64,000 bases of DNA from Mycobacterium sp. 050128 (lineage in GTDB: Bacteria > Actinomycetota > Actinomycetes > Mycobacteriales > Mycobacteriaceae). Every line of letters starts with the position of its first letter. Within the stretch, counting starts at the first letter, position 1. The stretch covers positions 1,426,001-1,490,000 of the forward strand of contig NZ_JAZGLW010000001.1 in assembly GCF_036409155.1 (NCBI RefSeq). Direction: 5' to 3'. A program made the translations under genes and the position numbers. The notes beneath the pieces were generated by a model, which saw only the letters and a program-made list of their open reading frames with translations, had not been told where the DNA came from and did not search any database. This document shows, in pieces, positions 43,236 to 51,224 of this stretch.

Positions 43236-44027
43236 TCAAGCGCTCTTCGCGACGTTGCGCGCCACTTCGAGGGCCGTATCTCCGACCCTGGCGCCGAGTC
43301 GGTGTGCCGTGTCGTTGACGGCTGAGATAAAGCCGTGTTTCAGCGTCGACTGGCCGTCACCGATACACGCCGAATCTGCGGCGACCGTCGCGGCGGCGAT
43401 ACCGTCGAAATCGAGAAGGGGAAGGCTAGCGGCGCCGGCATCGTCGGCGCCGAAGCCGGCGTCGTTGAAGAACACCAGGCGTGGCCTGAATGAGCGCGTC
43501 ATCGGGGCGGCGGTCACTCCGCCATGGCTACCGGTCGCCACGACCAGGCCTTCGTCTTCTGGCGTGCCGAAGGAGATGGAGTCGATGCAGAGGACGCCGT
43601 CGATGACGGTGCGTCTCTCTTCGGGCGCGTCCGCGGCGGCGTGGGGCCACGGCGCGGATTTCAAGAGCACCACGGCTTGTACGACGGTGTGACCGTGCTC
43701 GACACCGCACTGGGCGGCAAGCTCGTTGACGCGGCTGATGATGCCGCGTTGGAGCATGTCGGCGCCGTCGCCGACGCGGGCACTGTCGGTGGCCACGGCC
43801 GCCATGGCCATGCCGTGTTGTTCGGCCCAGAGCAGACCGCTGACCCCTGCTTCGTCTCGACCGATTCCGCAGTCATGGTGAATGGCGGCACGAACGCCGG
43901 CCTTGGCCGAGACGTACGCCGCCGGGATGGCAGCATTGGAACCTCCGACGGCGACGGCGCCATTTGCTTCCGGGGGAAGCTTTGCCACTCCATCGAAGAC
44001 CATGATGGGAACGTTCTCTGCAGGCAC
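43236..44027 (-). CDS. Uncharacterised protein made of two repeated domains
   Basis: A 263-residue protein with an internal duplication. The first half (about 10-115) has AIHHDCGIGRDEAGVSGLLWAEQHGMAMAAVATDSARVGDG, the second (about 140-255) LVFFNDAGFGADDAGAASLPLLDFDGIAAATVAADSACIGDG. Each continues to GIISRVNELA or GFISAVNDTA. The second half also has TGSHGGVTAAP, where the first reads GGSNAAIPAA. I do not recognise a named family. The conserved DAG and SHGG segments look like active-site loops kept in only one half. It has no signal peptide. A TetR gene lies next on the same strand upstream. Confidence 0.75.
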   Translation of the reverse strand: MPAENVPIMVFDGVAKLPPEANGAVAVGGSNAAIPAAYVSAKAGVRAAIHHDCGIGRDEAGVSGLLWAEQHGMAMAAVATDSARVGDGADMLQRGIISRVNELAAQCGVEHGHTVVQAVVLLKSAPWPHAAADAPEERRTVIDGVLCIDSISFGTPEDEGLVVATGSHGGVTAAPMTRSFRPRLVFFNDAGFGADDAGAASLPLLDFDGIAAATVAADSACIGDGQSTLKHGFISAVNDTAHRLGARVGDTALEVARNVAKSA

Positions 44028-44179
44028 TTCCGACCTCCTAGGAACTGGCTGTTCTTGCGCTGAAACGAATTTCGACTTGCTGGAGAGCTGCAGTGGAGGC
44101 GGTGTTCAGGACACCGCCACCCCTCCGTCGACGTAGAGCTTCACGCACAGCTGGCCAGCGGGCAGGGGGTGCGGCAGGC

Positions 44180-44818
44180 TTATCGACGGGCCGGCGCGCG
44201 TCGGGGCCTAAGCTCCTCGATGCGGTCGAGGACGTCATCGAGCGCGGTTTCCAAAGGGGCGGAGTCGCGGCGAACCTGCGCGAGCAGCATCCCGCCTTCG
44301 ACCGCGGCCAGCAGCACGGTCGCCAGGCGGTCGGGGTTGGCCGTGCGGCGCAACTCGCCCCGATCCCACATGGCTTGCAGGCCCTCGCGGATCGCCGCTT
44401 CCCACTGGTCGAATCCCCCGACCAGGTCGCCTCGACAGTCCGGGAAGGGTTCGGCCAGCTCACCGACCAGCGACCCGAGCGGGCAGCCGCCTGCGCAGTT
44501 CCGCTGGCGTTGGGTGTCGACGACGAAGTCTCGCCAGGCGCGCAGACCCTCCATGCTGTCCAGCCCGCCCAGCGTTGCCAGCAGAGCCTGGACGCGGTGG
44601 GCGATGACGGCCCTGATCAAGGCTTCCTTGTCCTCGAAGTAGTGGTACATCTGCGAAGCGCCAACGCCAGCGGCCTTCTGAACGTCGGCGGGGCTGGTGG
44701 CGGCGACACCCTGGTCGTACATCAGTTGCGCTGCCGTGGCCACGATCCGGTCCCGGGTGGCCCGTCCCTTGGGGGTGAGCCGGTGGGTGCCGGTGACCGA
44801 TTCGTTCGCTGCCATCAC
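44180..44818 (-). CDS. TetR family transcriptional regulator
   Basis: A 212-residue TetR repressor: HTH region AAQLMYDQGVAATSPADVQKAAGVGASQMYHYFEDKEALIRAV, then the C-terminal motif RNCAGGCPLGSLVGELAE typical of a subgroup near oxidoreductase genes. GTG at 44818 and ATG at 44815 are both possible. It is a paralogue of the TetR at 48593 (same GGCPLGSL motif). It is downstream of the carboxymuconolactone-decarboxylase-like gene on the same strand and may control the divergent pair at 45.5-46 kb. Confidence 0.86.
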   Translation of the reverse strand: MMAANESVTGTHRLTPKGRATRDRIVATAAQLMYDQGVAATSPADVQKAAGVGASQMYHYFEDKEALIRAVIAHRVQALLATLGGLDSMEGLRAWRDFVVDTQRQRNCAGGCPLGSLVGELAEPFPDCRGDLVGGFDQWEAAIREGLQAMWDRGELRRTANPDRLATVLLAAVEGGMLLAQVRRDSAPLETALDDVLDRIEELRPRRAPARR

Positions 44819-44933
44819 TTTTGCCCAGGTTGGGCGAGTCCGTCGCTGCGGGCCCGCTGTCCTGATCCCCCTTCCGATTTCGTCTGATCCTGTTCCGGTG
44901 TACTAGCCGGAAAGCCCGCCGCCGGCGGCTTGG

Positions 44934-45551
44934 TTAGGAGCTAGTGGAGACGGTCTCCACAGATGTCCCGGCCGGGTTGGTGTCCCTCCCGCCGATCTTG
45001 TCGGTGGTCTCCAGCGGGACACGGCAGCCGTTGAGCCACAGGCCCATGAAGACGAAGTAGGAGATCGAGAAAATGTACTTGCGTGTCGAGTCCTCACCAA
45101 AGGTGGCCAGGAGTTCGCTGAGCGTCTCGTCGGTCAGCGTCTTCGCGCTGGCGAACTCGTCGACCGCCCGGCCCAGCAGAACGTAGTCCGAGTCGATGCC
45201 GGTGACGGGCCCGTCGGAGGCGATGGCGGCGATGTCGTCGTCGCCGAGTCCCACGTTGCGACCGATCGCCGAGTGGATCTGCCACTCGTAGGGTGCGTCG
45301 AAAGCCTTGGCGACGCGCATCATGCACATCTGCCGGTGCTTAGGGTTGATGCCCTCGGGGCCGAAGATCGCCTGGACCGTATCGATCACGCCCGGGAAGT
45401 GCGCTCCCGTTCCGGCGAACATCTTGACGACGTTCAGCGTCGCGTCGGGCTGATAGGTGCCACCGAAGTAGGCCTCGACGACCTCCTTGATGACGTCGTC
45501 ATCGGGCAGCGGCACTGTCACCGTCGCCGCGTAGGTAGTCGGGATGTTCAT
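44934..45551 (-). CDS. Carboxymuconolactone decarboxylase / AhpD-fold protein
   Basis: A 205-residue AhpD-like protein: NPKHRQMCMMRVAKAFDAPYEWQIHSAIGRNVGLGDDDI matches the CMD core (usually LRVAxxxxCxYCxxxH), but the CxxC is missing: the positions read FDAPYEW, with His kept. So peroxidase activity is unlikely, and a decarboxylase or binding role is more plausible. The C-terminal part (SISYFVFMGLWLNGCRVPLE) is hydrophobic, as in the larger CMD group. It is divergent from a cupin gene across 430 bases with two A/T-rich inverted repeats. Confidence 0.8.
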   Translation of the reverse strand: MNIPTTYAATVTVPLPDDDVIKEVVEAYFGGTYQPDATLNVVKMFAGTGAHFPGVIDTVQAIFGPEGINPKHRQMCMMRVAKAFDAPYEWQIHSAIGRNVGLGDDDIAAIASDGPVTGIDSDYVLLGRAVDEFASAKTLTDETLSELLATFGEDSTRKYIFSISYFVFMGLWLNGCRVPLETTDKIGGRDTNPAGTSVETVSTSS

Positions 45552-45655
45552 CGCCGTTTGTCTCCTTCACCTGCCTGTGGGCAGGGTCGCCAGCGGCTGT
45601 TCGCCAGATGTCCGAGTGGTCATCGCCGCTTCAACCAGTGTAGCGCTACTATTGC

Positions 45656-45685
45656 CATATTTTGAATCTTTCGATACAAAATGTG
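45656..45685. promoter_or_regulatory. A/T-rich inverted repeat 1 in the CMD-cupin divergent region
   Basis: The arms CATATTTTG and CAAAATGTG pair with one mismatch around a 12-base spacer containing CTTTC. It resembles the second repeat about 200 bases further on. Confidence 0.5.
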
Positions 45686-45860
45686 TGGAACTGCTTGGAG
45701 GGTTTGCTTCGAGGAAGTTCCTCGTCGAGGTGTGTCTACGCGATCGACGATCACATCGAAAATGCCCTCAGATAGCCGAATAAGGATGAACCTCAGTCGT
45801 CGGCGCCTGAACTACCTCACGGTTGACACTAACACACTCAGGCAACATTATGTATCTAGA

Positions 45861-45890
45861 GATATATTTTATGCGCTTTCAAAATATATC
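45861..45890. promoter_or_regulatory. A/T-rich inverted repeat 2 in the CMD-cupin divergent region
   Basis: GATATATTTT and AAAATATATC are perfect 10-bp arms with a 10-base spacer. It is strikingly A/T-rich for this genome, 94 bases upstream of the cupin ATG. The remaining 45552-45984 stretch holds no gene that I can support. Confidence 0.6.
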
Positions 45891-45984
45891 CAGAAATCCA
45901 CTATCGACGAGGCCGGCAACCTGCTTCGACTGTCGGGCAGCCCTGCGTTGGGGCGGCCCACCACCTACGAGGAGATGAAACAGA

Positions 45985-46527
45985 ATGAAGATCAGGCGAT
46001 TGACCACGGCCGAGGCCCCCACGGGCGTGGTGACGCAGACCGACGAGGTCTTTGACTCCTCGACCGTTAAGGACGCCACCTACGCTTTCGATATCTGGGG
46101 ATTCGACCAGGTTCCCGAACTGCCGCTACGCCCCGAGCACGTGCTCGGTGAGTACGAGCAACTGGGCCTCTTCGGGCCGCGTGGCGGAATCCGCGTTGAC
46201 ATTCAGATCATTCCCCCGGTCATCGGAGACGAACCGCCGGACCTCTCGGAGACTGTGGGAAGGCTCAACCTCGGCACCGGTGGAGGGATGACGCCGGGCA
46301 AGGACCGGGGCGGCATGCACCGCACCGATACCGTCGACTTCGTCGTGGTCCTCGAAGGCGAGACCAATGTCGCCTACCCCGGCGAGGACGGCAACGTGTA
46401 CGAGATCACGATCAAGGCCGGGGATTTCCTCACCCACAACGGGACGTTCCACCGTTGGCACAATCGATCGGGATCGAACTGCACGCTGATGCTGATTCCA
46501 ATCGCGGCCACGCGCACCAGCGAGTAG
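45985..46527 (+). CDS. Cupin domain-containing protein
   Basis: A 180-residue single-cupin protein. The C-terminal half holds the barrel: GGMHRTDTVDFVVVLEGE (cupin motif 1 with His but without the usual second His) and GDFLTHNGTFHRWHNRSGSNC (motif 2 with two His). The N-terminal 80 residues are unassigned. GAGGAG precedes the ATG at 45985. Cupins of this size bind a metal and act on small organic acids or polyketide-like rings. Position next to a CMD-like gene suggests a shared aromatic or cyclic substrate. Confidence 0.82.
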   Translation: MKIRRLTTAEAPTGVVTQTDEVFDSSTVKDATYAFDIWGFDQVPELPLRPEHVLGEYEQLGLFGPRGGIRVDIQIIPPVIGDEPPDLSETVGRLNLGTGGGMTPGKDRGGMHRTDTVDFVVVLEGETNVAYPGEDGNVYEITIKAGDFLTHNGTFHRWHNRSGSNCTLMLIPIAATRTSE

Positions 46528-46581
46528 CGGCCAGCACGAGGGCCGCCACCTTCGGCATGAAACGCTCTGGTAACCAACGAT

Positions 46582-46598
46582 GTTGGCTTAGAGCCAAC
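46582..46598. terminator. Hairpin GTTGGCT-TAG-AGCCAAC
   Basis: A perfect 7-bp stem with a three-base loop, 54 bases after the cupin stop. It may end that transcript; there is no T-run. The stretch 46528-46875 otherwise holds no supported gene. Confidence 0.35.
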
Positions 46599-46725
46599 CT
46601 GGCTGACAAACAATGACGGTTCCATCACTGGCAGCCCCCAAACCGTCATCCCGCCTGGACCTGGCGACCAACTTGTCGTTGTACGCGTCCTTCGCCAGGC
46701 CGGTCTGCGGCTGATGGAGAGCTGA

Positions 46726-46755
46726 CCGCTACGCCCCAGCGCCCAGGCGTAGCGG
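46726..46755. terminator. Hairpin with perfect 10-bp stem
   Basis: CCGCTACGCC and GGCGTAGCGG pair across a 10-base loop between the convergent cupin and SDR genes. It is a strong candidate terminator for one or both strands. Confidence 0.5.
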
Positions 46756-46875
46756 CCAGTTCAGGGTCGACGTCCTTCGGGCCACGCCATGATCACCGTC
46801 TGCTGGTATCGCACCCGATCCGTCCGCCGCCGTGACTCCCTACTCCAACGCTGCGGCGTGCGGCGAGCGCGGTCA

Positions 46876-47793
46876 TCACCGACGCTTCTGGGTGTGGTTG
46901 TCGCGGTGGGCGCGCAGGACGCGTTCGGTCTGCAGGTAGACCTGCTCCTGCAGTTCCGGCGTTCGCGACTTCTTCGAGGACTTCTTTTGCTTGGACGGCG
47001 TGTGGTAGCCGCCGGTGACGGTGGCCAGGTCGCGGTCGGTCATGATCCGAATGACCCCTTGGGAGCCCTTACTGGCGTGGCCGTAGAAGGGCGAACCCAG
47101 CTTCATCATCAGCCCGAAGACCCCGCCGGCCTTGGCGCCGAAACCCGAGTTCACGCTGCCGGGGCTGACCGCGTTGACTGTGACCCCGTGCCCGTCGAGT
47201 CGGCGCGCCATCGCATAGACCCAGAGCAGGTTGGTCAACTTGGCGTTGAAGTAGGCCTGAGTCTGGGAGTACTTGCCCGGGAAGGACCAGTCGGTCTCGA
47301 CTTTCCCGCGCCCCTCGATCAATGCGGTCATGCTCACTACCCGCGACGGTCTTCCCAGAGAATCCGCACCCGCATGCAGCGAGTCCAGGAGCGCGTCGGT
47401 CAGGGCGGCCACCGCTACGTGGTTGATCGCCATGGTCATCTCGAAGCCATCTGAGGACAGCCGCCGCTCGTTGAACCCGGCACCGGCGTTGTTGACCAGA
47501 CCATGGATGCCCTCGGGGGCAGCGGCTCGGACGGCGTCTGCTAGCTGCCAGGCGCCGGCGATCGAGCTCAGATCCGCGGCGACCGGGATGAACGTGCCCG
47601 CCCCGTTGCCGTCAACCGTGAGGCTGCCGACGCTGGCGCCCGCTGCTTTTTGAGTGCGGCCGTGGGTCAGGATGGTGGCTCCCTCGTCACCAAGAAGGCG
47701 GGCGGTCTCGTAGCCGATGCCACCTTTAGTGGTGCCGGTGACCAGGACGGTCTGGCCCCGCATCCTGCCGTTTGGGGAAGGCTGCTTGCTCAT
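46876..47793 (-). CDS. SDR family oxidoreductase, retinol-dehydrogenase-like
   Basis: A 305-residue extended-length SDR: VTGTTKGGIGYETARLLGDEGA, NNAGAGFNERRLSSDGFEMTMAINHV, catalytic Ser in VVSMTALIEGRG, then YSQTQAYFNAKL for YxxxK (reads Y-F-N-A-K), and VNAVSPGSVNSGFG. The N-A-G-A-G-F and INH motifs fit the retinol dehydrogenase / protochlorophyllide reductase-like branch, which uses NADP(H). A basic C-terminus (KQKKSSKKSRTPE) is present. It lies downstream of a truncated SDR on the same strand. Confidence 0.85.
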   Translation of the reverse strand: MSKQPSPNGRMRGQTVLVTGTTKGGIGYETARLLGDEGATILTHGRTQKAAGASVGSLTVDGNGAGTFIPVAADLSSIAGAWQLADAVRAAAPEGIHGLVNNAGAGFNERRLSSDGFEMTMAINHVAVAALTDALLDSLHAGADSLGRPSRVVSMTALIEGRGKVETDWSFPGKYSQTQAYFNAKLTNLLWVYAMARRLDGHGVTVNAVSPGSVNSGFGAKAGGVFGLMMKLGSPFYGHASKGSQGVIRIMTDRDLATVTGGYHTPSKQKKSSKKSRTPELQEQVYLQTERVLRAHRDNHTQKRR

Positions 47794-47872
47794 GGAAGTC
47801 TCCTAATCGTGTGAGGTTTTTGCGTGCGATGGGGGGCGTTGCGCCCAGGATCAGATGGGTGTGGGCAGCTGT

Positions 47873-48127
47873 TCACAGCACGGATACACGGCCACCGTCG
47901 ACCGGGACGACGGCACCGGTGATGAAGCTCGACTCCTCGCTGCACAGGTAGGCGATGGCGTTGGCGATCTCCAGCTCCTCGACCTCCTTGACGACCTCTT
48001 TGCCGCGCGTTTCGTCGCGGCCGGTGACGATCACCGCGGCGCCATGCTGGGCGAACAGTTTCGCGGCTTCTCTCCCGACACCGGATGTCGCGCCGGTGAC
48101 GAGCACGTTTTTGCCACTAAATTTCAT
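47873..48127 (-). pseudogene. Internally deleted SDR gene, still in frame
   Basis: An 84-codon frame joins an intact SDR N-terminus (MKFSGKNVLVTGATSGVGREAAKLFAQHGAAVIVTGRDETRGKEV) straight to an SDR C-terminus (EIANAIAYLCSEESSFITGAVVPVDGG). About 160 residues, including NNAG, the catalytic Ser and YxxxK, are gone, yet the frame is kept and no stop occurs. It cannot be an active dehydrogenase. It may be a dead gene or a short nucleotide-binding protein. A normal start and ribosome site (AGAAGGAAC) remain. It follows a 41-codon ORF. Confidence 0.72.
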
Positions 48128-48156
48128 TCGTGTTCCTTCTCTGCAGGGAGCTTGGG

Positions 48157-48282
48157 CTAGTCGTTGCTGAAGGGATGGAGCTGGTTGTCCACCCGCTGGG
48201 CGAACGGTGTCGCTAGTTGGCCCAGGATCACCACGACGTCACCAGTGACGACCGCGGGTTGCGTGGGCGTCTGTGTCGTCAA
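48157..48282 (-). CDS. Possible 41-residue hypothetical protein
   Basis: A TTG-started frame (MTTQTPTQPAVVTGDVVVILGQLATPFAQRVDNQLHPFSND) follows AAAGGTGG and lies 30 bases upstream of the truncated SDR, just after an operator-like box. The composition is protein-like, but no family is recognised. Confidence 0.3.
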   Translation of the reverse strand: MTTQTPTQPAVVTGDVVVILGQLATPFAQRVDNQLHPFSND

Positions 48283-48328
48283 GCGACCACCTTTCAATAT
48301 TTGGATTGGCTACTCTACAAAACGCCCT

Positions 48329-48354
48329 TGTCTTTGGAATGTCAACATCAAAAT
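48329..48354. promoter_or_regulatory. TetR operator-like box A
   Basis: TGTCTTTGGAAT followed by GTCAACATCAAAAT repeats the box found just before the TetR at 48593, about 220 bases away. It is placed to control the minus-strand SDR genes. Confidence 0.6.
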
Positions 48355-48550
48355 AACCATGGGTCCCCGCGATCGTCCGTGGCAACGGTCAACCCACCCA
48401 CGACACACCCTGGCCGCCTGCAGCGCGGCTCTTGGAGGCATGATCTCGGATGATGACACTTGTCGCCATCGCCTGCGTCGCGATGGTGGATGTGCGTCGT
48501 CGTGCGATCGCGGCCCGAAATGCTGGTTTGATCACTCCATAAAAATGCGC

Positions 48551-48576
48551 TGTCTTTGGAATTCCAACACCAAAGT
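48551..48576. promoter_or_regulatory. TetR operator-like box B with palindrome TTGGAATTCCAA
   Basis: TGTCTTTGGAAT followed by TCCAACACCAAAGT. It contains the perfect 12-bp palindrome TTGGAATTCCAA and lies 17 bases before the TetR ATG. It shares at least 19 of 24 bases with box A. Confidence 0.65.
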
Positions 48577-48592
48577 CGGCTATCCTGGGGGG

Positions 48593-49198
48593 ATGATCAC
48601 GCGCAAGGGCCAAGCCACCCGCGACCGCATCCTGGCCGCCGCCGCGGCCCTGATGTACCAGCAAGGAGTAGCCGGCACCAGCTTCGAGGATATCCAGGTC
48701 GCCGCCGGGGTCAGCGCGTCACAGATCTACCACTACTTCGGCGACAAACACTCCCTCACGTGCGCCGTTATCGGGTTTTGGAGCGACACGAACCTCGGGT
48801 TTCACAAACCCCTGCTCGCCCACCTCGACGACATCGACGGATTGCGTGACTGGGCCCAGGCGGTCGTGGACAGCGCGCGGGCCAACGACTTTCGGGGAGG
48901 ATGCCCGTTGGGTTCGTTGGCTAGCGAGCTCGCCGACACAGACGACGTCGCACGAGACGACGTCGTGGCCGGCTACCGGCGATGGCAGGGCGCCATCCGT
49001 GACGGACTGGGAGCGATGAGGGCCCGCGGCGCACTCGTCGACAGCGCCGACGTTGACCAACTAGCCCTGGCACTGCTGACTGCCCTGCAGGGCGGCCTGC
49101 TGATGGCCAAGACCATGCGCGACGGCGAGCCCCTACGAACCGCACTGAACACCACCATCGATCACATCGCCTCCTTCGCCACGACGGGAACCGCCTAG
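48593..49198 (+). CDS. TetR family transcriptional regulator
   Basis: A 201-residue TetR repressor: AAALMYQQGVAGTSFEDIQVAAGVSASQIYHYFGDKHSLTCAV, later GGCPLGSLASELAD as in its paralogue at 44180. ATG 48593 was chosen; the frame is open far upstream, but the extra peptide is not TetR-like. It is divergent from the truncated-SDR/SDR operon, with two copies of one box between. The 3' end overlaps the antisense end of an aldo/keto reductase remnant. Confidence 0.86.
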   Translation: MITRKGQATRDRILAAAAALMYQQGVAGTSFEDIQVAAGVSASQIYHYFGDKHSLTCAVIGFWSDTNLGFHKPLLAHLDDIDGLRDWAQAVVDSARANDFRGGCPLGSLASELADTDDVARDDVVAGYRRWQGAIRDGLGAMRARGALVDSADVDQLALALLTALQGGLLMAKTMRDGEPLRTALNTTIDHIASFATTGTA

Positions 49199-49199
49199 G

Positions 49200-49500
49200 C
49201 TCCCGACTTCGGCGGAGAATCTGCCCTTCTCCGGCTGACCGGCGGCGCGGTACTTCCCGGTGAGCAACCCACCGGCGAGCGGGTTGAACGGAATGACCGT
49301 GATGCCCTCCTCCTCGGCCAGCGGCAAGAGTTCACGTTCGATTTGGCGGAACAGCAGGTTGTAGCGGGGTTGCACGGACGCCACGCGGGTGAGTCCGAGC
49401 GTTTCCGCCCGACCGATGGTGCGGGCCAGCCGGTAGGCCAGGAAGTGCGACACCCCTACGTAACGGGCCTTACCCGCCCGCACGGCGATGCGTTCGGACC
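49200..49500 (-). pseudogene. Aldo/keto reductase remnant
   Basis: The frame encodes only a central AKR piece: RAGKARYVGVSHFLAYRLARTIG, then VQPRYNLLFRQIERELLPLAEEEGITVIPFNPLAGGLLTGKY. The N-terminal half with the catalytic Asp, Tyr and Lys, and the C-terminal cofactor end, are absent. The 3' end runs into the convergent TetR gene. Upstream to about 49740 there is more decayed coding sequence (a frame with NRLAFPERPRTFTYINGA) that I could not assign. Confidence 0.7.
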
Positions 49501-49744
49501 TGGGTTCGAATGATGTTGCTGGAGAAATGAATTCCGTAACCGGTGGTCAGGACGATCGCAGCCCTGCGGAACTGGCGAACGGCAGCCGCGACCGAAATCG
49601 GGGTTTCGATCGCGCCGTTGATGTAGGTGAATGTGCGTGGCCGCTCGGGAAAGGCCAGTCGGTTGATCGGGTCGAGGCTCCGGGAAACACGGATGCGCGA
49701 GGCCGACCGCGATCACAGCCAGCGGTAGGTACGGCTTCCTGCGG

Positions 49745-50008
49745 TCAGGCGCCACATGCCACCGCCATCATGTCCTGGAGTCGGATGACTGCCAGAACCG
49801 CACCGTCGCAGCGGATTTCGACGCCGGTAAGGTAACTCGTTTTGTCGCCGGCACAGAATGCCAGCAGTTCGGCAACATCGTCGGGACCGACTCGCTTGCG
49901 CGCCCCGTGTCCGACCATCGCGCCTGATTCGCTTCCCCCTCCAACTGGCCTATCGCAGTGTCGAAGGTAACCCTTGTCCGCCAGGCGCGGATGGACGCGC
50001 ACCCATAA
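49745..50008 (-). pseudogene. SDR C-terminal remnant with frameshifts
   Basis: Pieces of one SDR C-terminus occur in different frames: RVHPRLADKG, then FDTAIGQLEGEANQAR, then HGARKRVGPDDVAELLAFCAGDKTSYLTGVEIRCDG. The order and spacing match the end of a classical SDR, broken by two frameshifts. The rest of the gene is missing. It abuts the 3' end of the CoA-transferase gene. Confidence 0.7.
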
Positions 50009-51181
50009 TCAGATTGCACCCGTCGAACGAAGTCGCTTGATTCCGGCCGCGTCGTAGCCCGCCAGGGAGCCGAGTAACTCCTCCGTGTGCTGCCCCACGT
50101 GCGGCGCTGCCGGTGGGGTAAATCGTTCGTCGGGTTTGGTCTTGATGCACGGTGCGATCAATCGTTGTCGCGTTCCGTCCGCCTGCACCTGCTCGTAGAG
50201 GAGTCGGCGATCCTTCGCGTGGTCGTCGTCGAACAGGTCTGCTCCTAAAAACGCGGGGGCGCCTGCGATATCGGTCGCAATGAAGAAGTCCGTCCACTCC
50301 TTGCGTGTGCGACTCTGGAAAATCAACGTTAACTCGTTGCGCAGCAACGCTTCTGCCTCGTGGTCTTTCCCCGGCTGCTGGCGCCCCGGTTCGTAAAGAT
50401 CCATCCTGTCGAGTGACTCGCAGAATCTCAGCCAGAACTTGTCCTCCAGGGCGTTGAACACCACGTAGTTACGATCGCGAGTTCGGTAGTACTGGTAGCG
50501 GAGTGATGCGCGGATTCCTTCACCGTAGGTGGGTTGGCCGTTCGCTAAAGCCCCAAGTTGCTGAAAATTCCAATTGATCGCCGCGTCAACTTGCGCCACC
50601 TCGATGTACTGCGGCTTGCCGTCGCGCCCGGCGGCGTGCAGCGCGGCGAGGACGCCCATGGCTGCGTACAGCGGCCCTGCCAGAACACCCGTCGTCCCGG
50701 TGGCCGACCCCGAAAGCCGTGGCGTGCCATCCGCGTCGATGATCGGCGGGCTCAAGCCGGCAAAACAGTCAAAGGACAGCCCGTGAGTGGCAAGGCGGGT
50801 GTAGGGCCCGTAGCTGCCCATACCATTGAGCACGCAGTAGACCACCCTGGAGTTGACTGCGACGACGTCGTCGTAGCTGAAACCGAGGCGATGCGCGGTT
50901 CCATAACGGAGACCGTCGATTACGACCGACGACGATGCGGCCAGGCGGCGAAAGGCCTCTTGGCCCTCCGACGTTTTGAGGTTTATTGCCACGCTCTTCT
51001 TGCCGCGATTCCAGTGCGAATCCTGCAGCTCGCCGCCGGACACCGCCGAGCCGCGGAAACCACCGCCGCCGGGCGGCTCGACCTTGATCACCTCTGCGCC
51101 CAGGTCGGCCAGATGGCCGCCCAGTGCATCGGTGGAGAACAGTGACACCTCGAGGACTCGGACATCCCTGAGAAGTTCCAC
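50009..51181 (-). CDS. CaiB/BaiF (family III) CoA-transferase
   Basis: A 390-residue family III CoA-transferase: LLRDVRVLEVSLFSTDALGGHLADLGAEVIKVEPPGGGGFRGSAVSGG, SVAINLKTSEGQEAFRRLAASSSVVIDGLRYGTAHRLGFSYDDV, then ATGTTGVLAGPLYAAMGVLAAL. These enzymes move CoA between carboxylic acids. GTG 51181 has GGAAAGG upstream; a GTG at 51211 is less well placed. It is the last gene of a three-gene minus-strand run with the aldehyde dehydrogenase and amidohydrolase. It should activate the acid made by the dehydrogenase for further breakdown. Confidence 0.86.
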   Translation of the reverse strand: MELLRDVRVLEVSLFSTDALGGHLADLGAEVIKVEPPGGGGFRGSAVSGGELQDSHWNRGKKSVAINLKTSEGQEAFRRLAASSSVVIDGLRYGTAHRLGFSYDDVVAVNSRVVYCVLNGMGSYGPYTRLATHGLSFDCFAGLSPPIIDADGTPRLSGSATGTTGVLAGPLYAAMGVLAALHAAGRDGKPQYIEVAQVDAAINWNFQQLGALANGQPTYGEGIRASLRYQYYRTRDRNYVVFNALEDKFWLRFCESLDRMDLYEPGRQQPGKDHEAEALLRNELTLIFQSRTRKEWTDFFIATDIAGAPAFLGADLFDDDHAKDRRLLYEQVQADGTRQRLIAPCIKTKPDERFTPPAAPHVGQHTEELLGSLAGYDAAGIKRLRSTGAI

Positions 51182-51224
51182 TATGCGACCTTTCCAGCCG
51201 GAACACCGCACGCAACCGGGTGCG

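Noticed and set aside
45681..46055. 124-codon ORF overlapping the cupin start
   Set aside because: It covers the A/T-rich repeat and is out of frame with the cupin; the peptide is not protein-like.
48164..48592. N-terminal extension of the 48.6-kb TetR
   Set aside because: The extra 143 codons cross both operator boxes and carry no TetR-like sequence.
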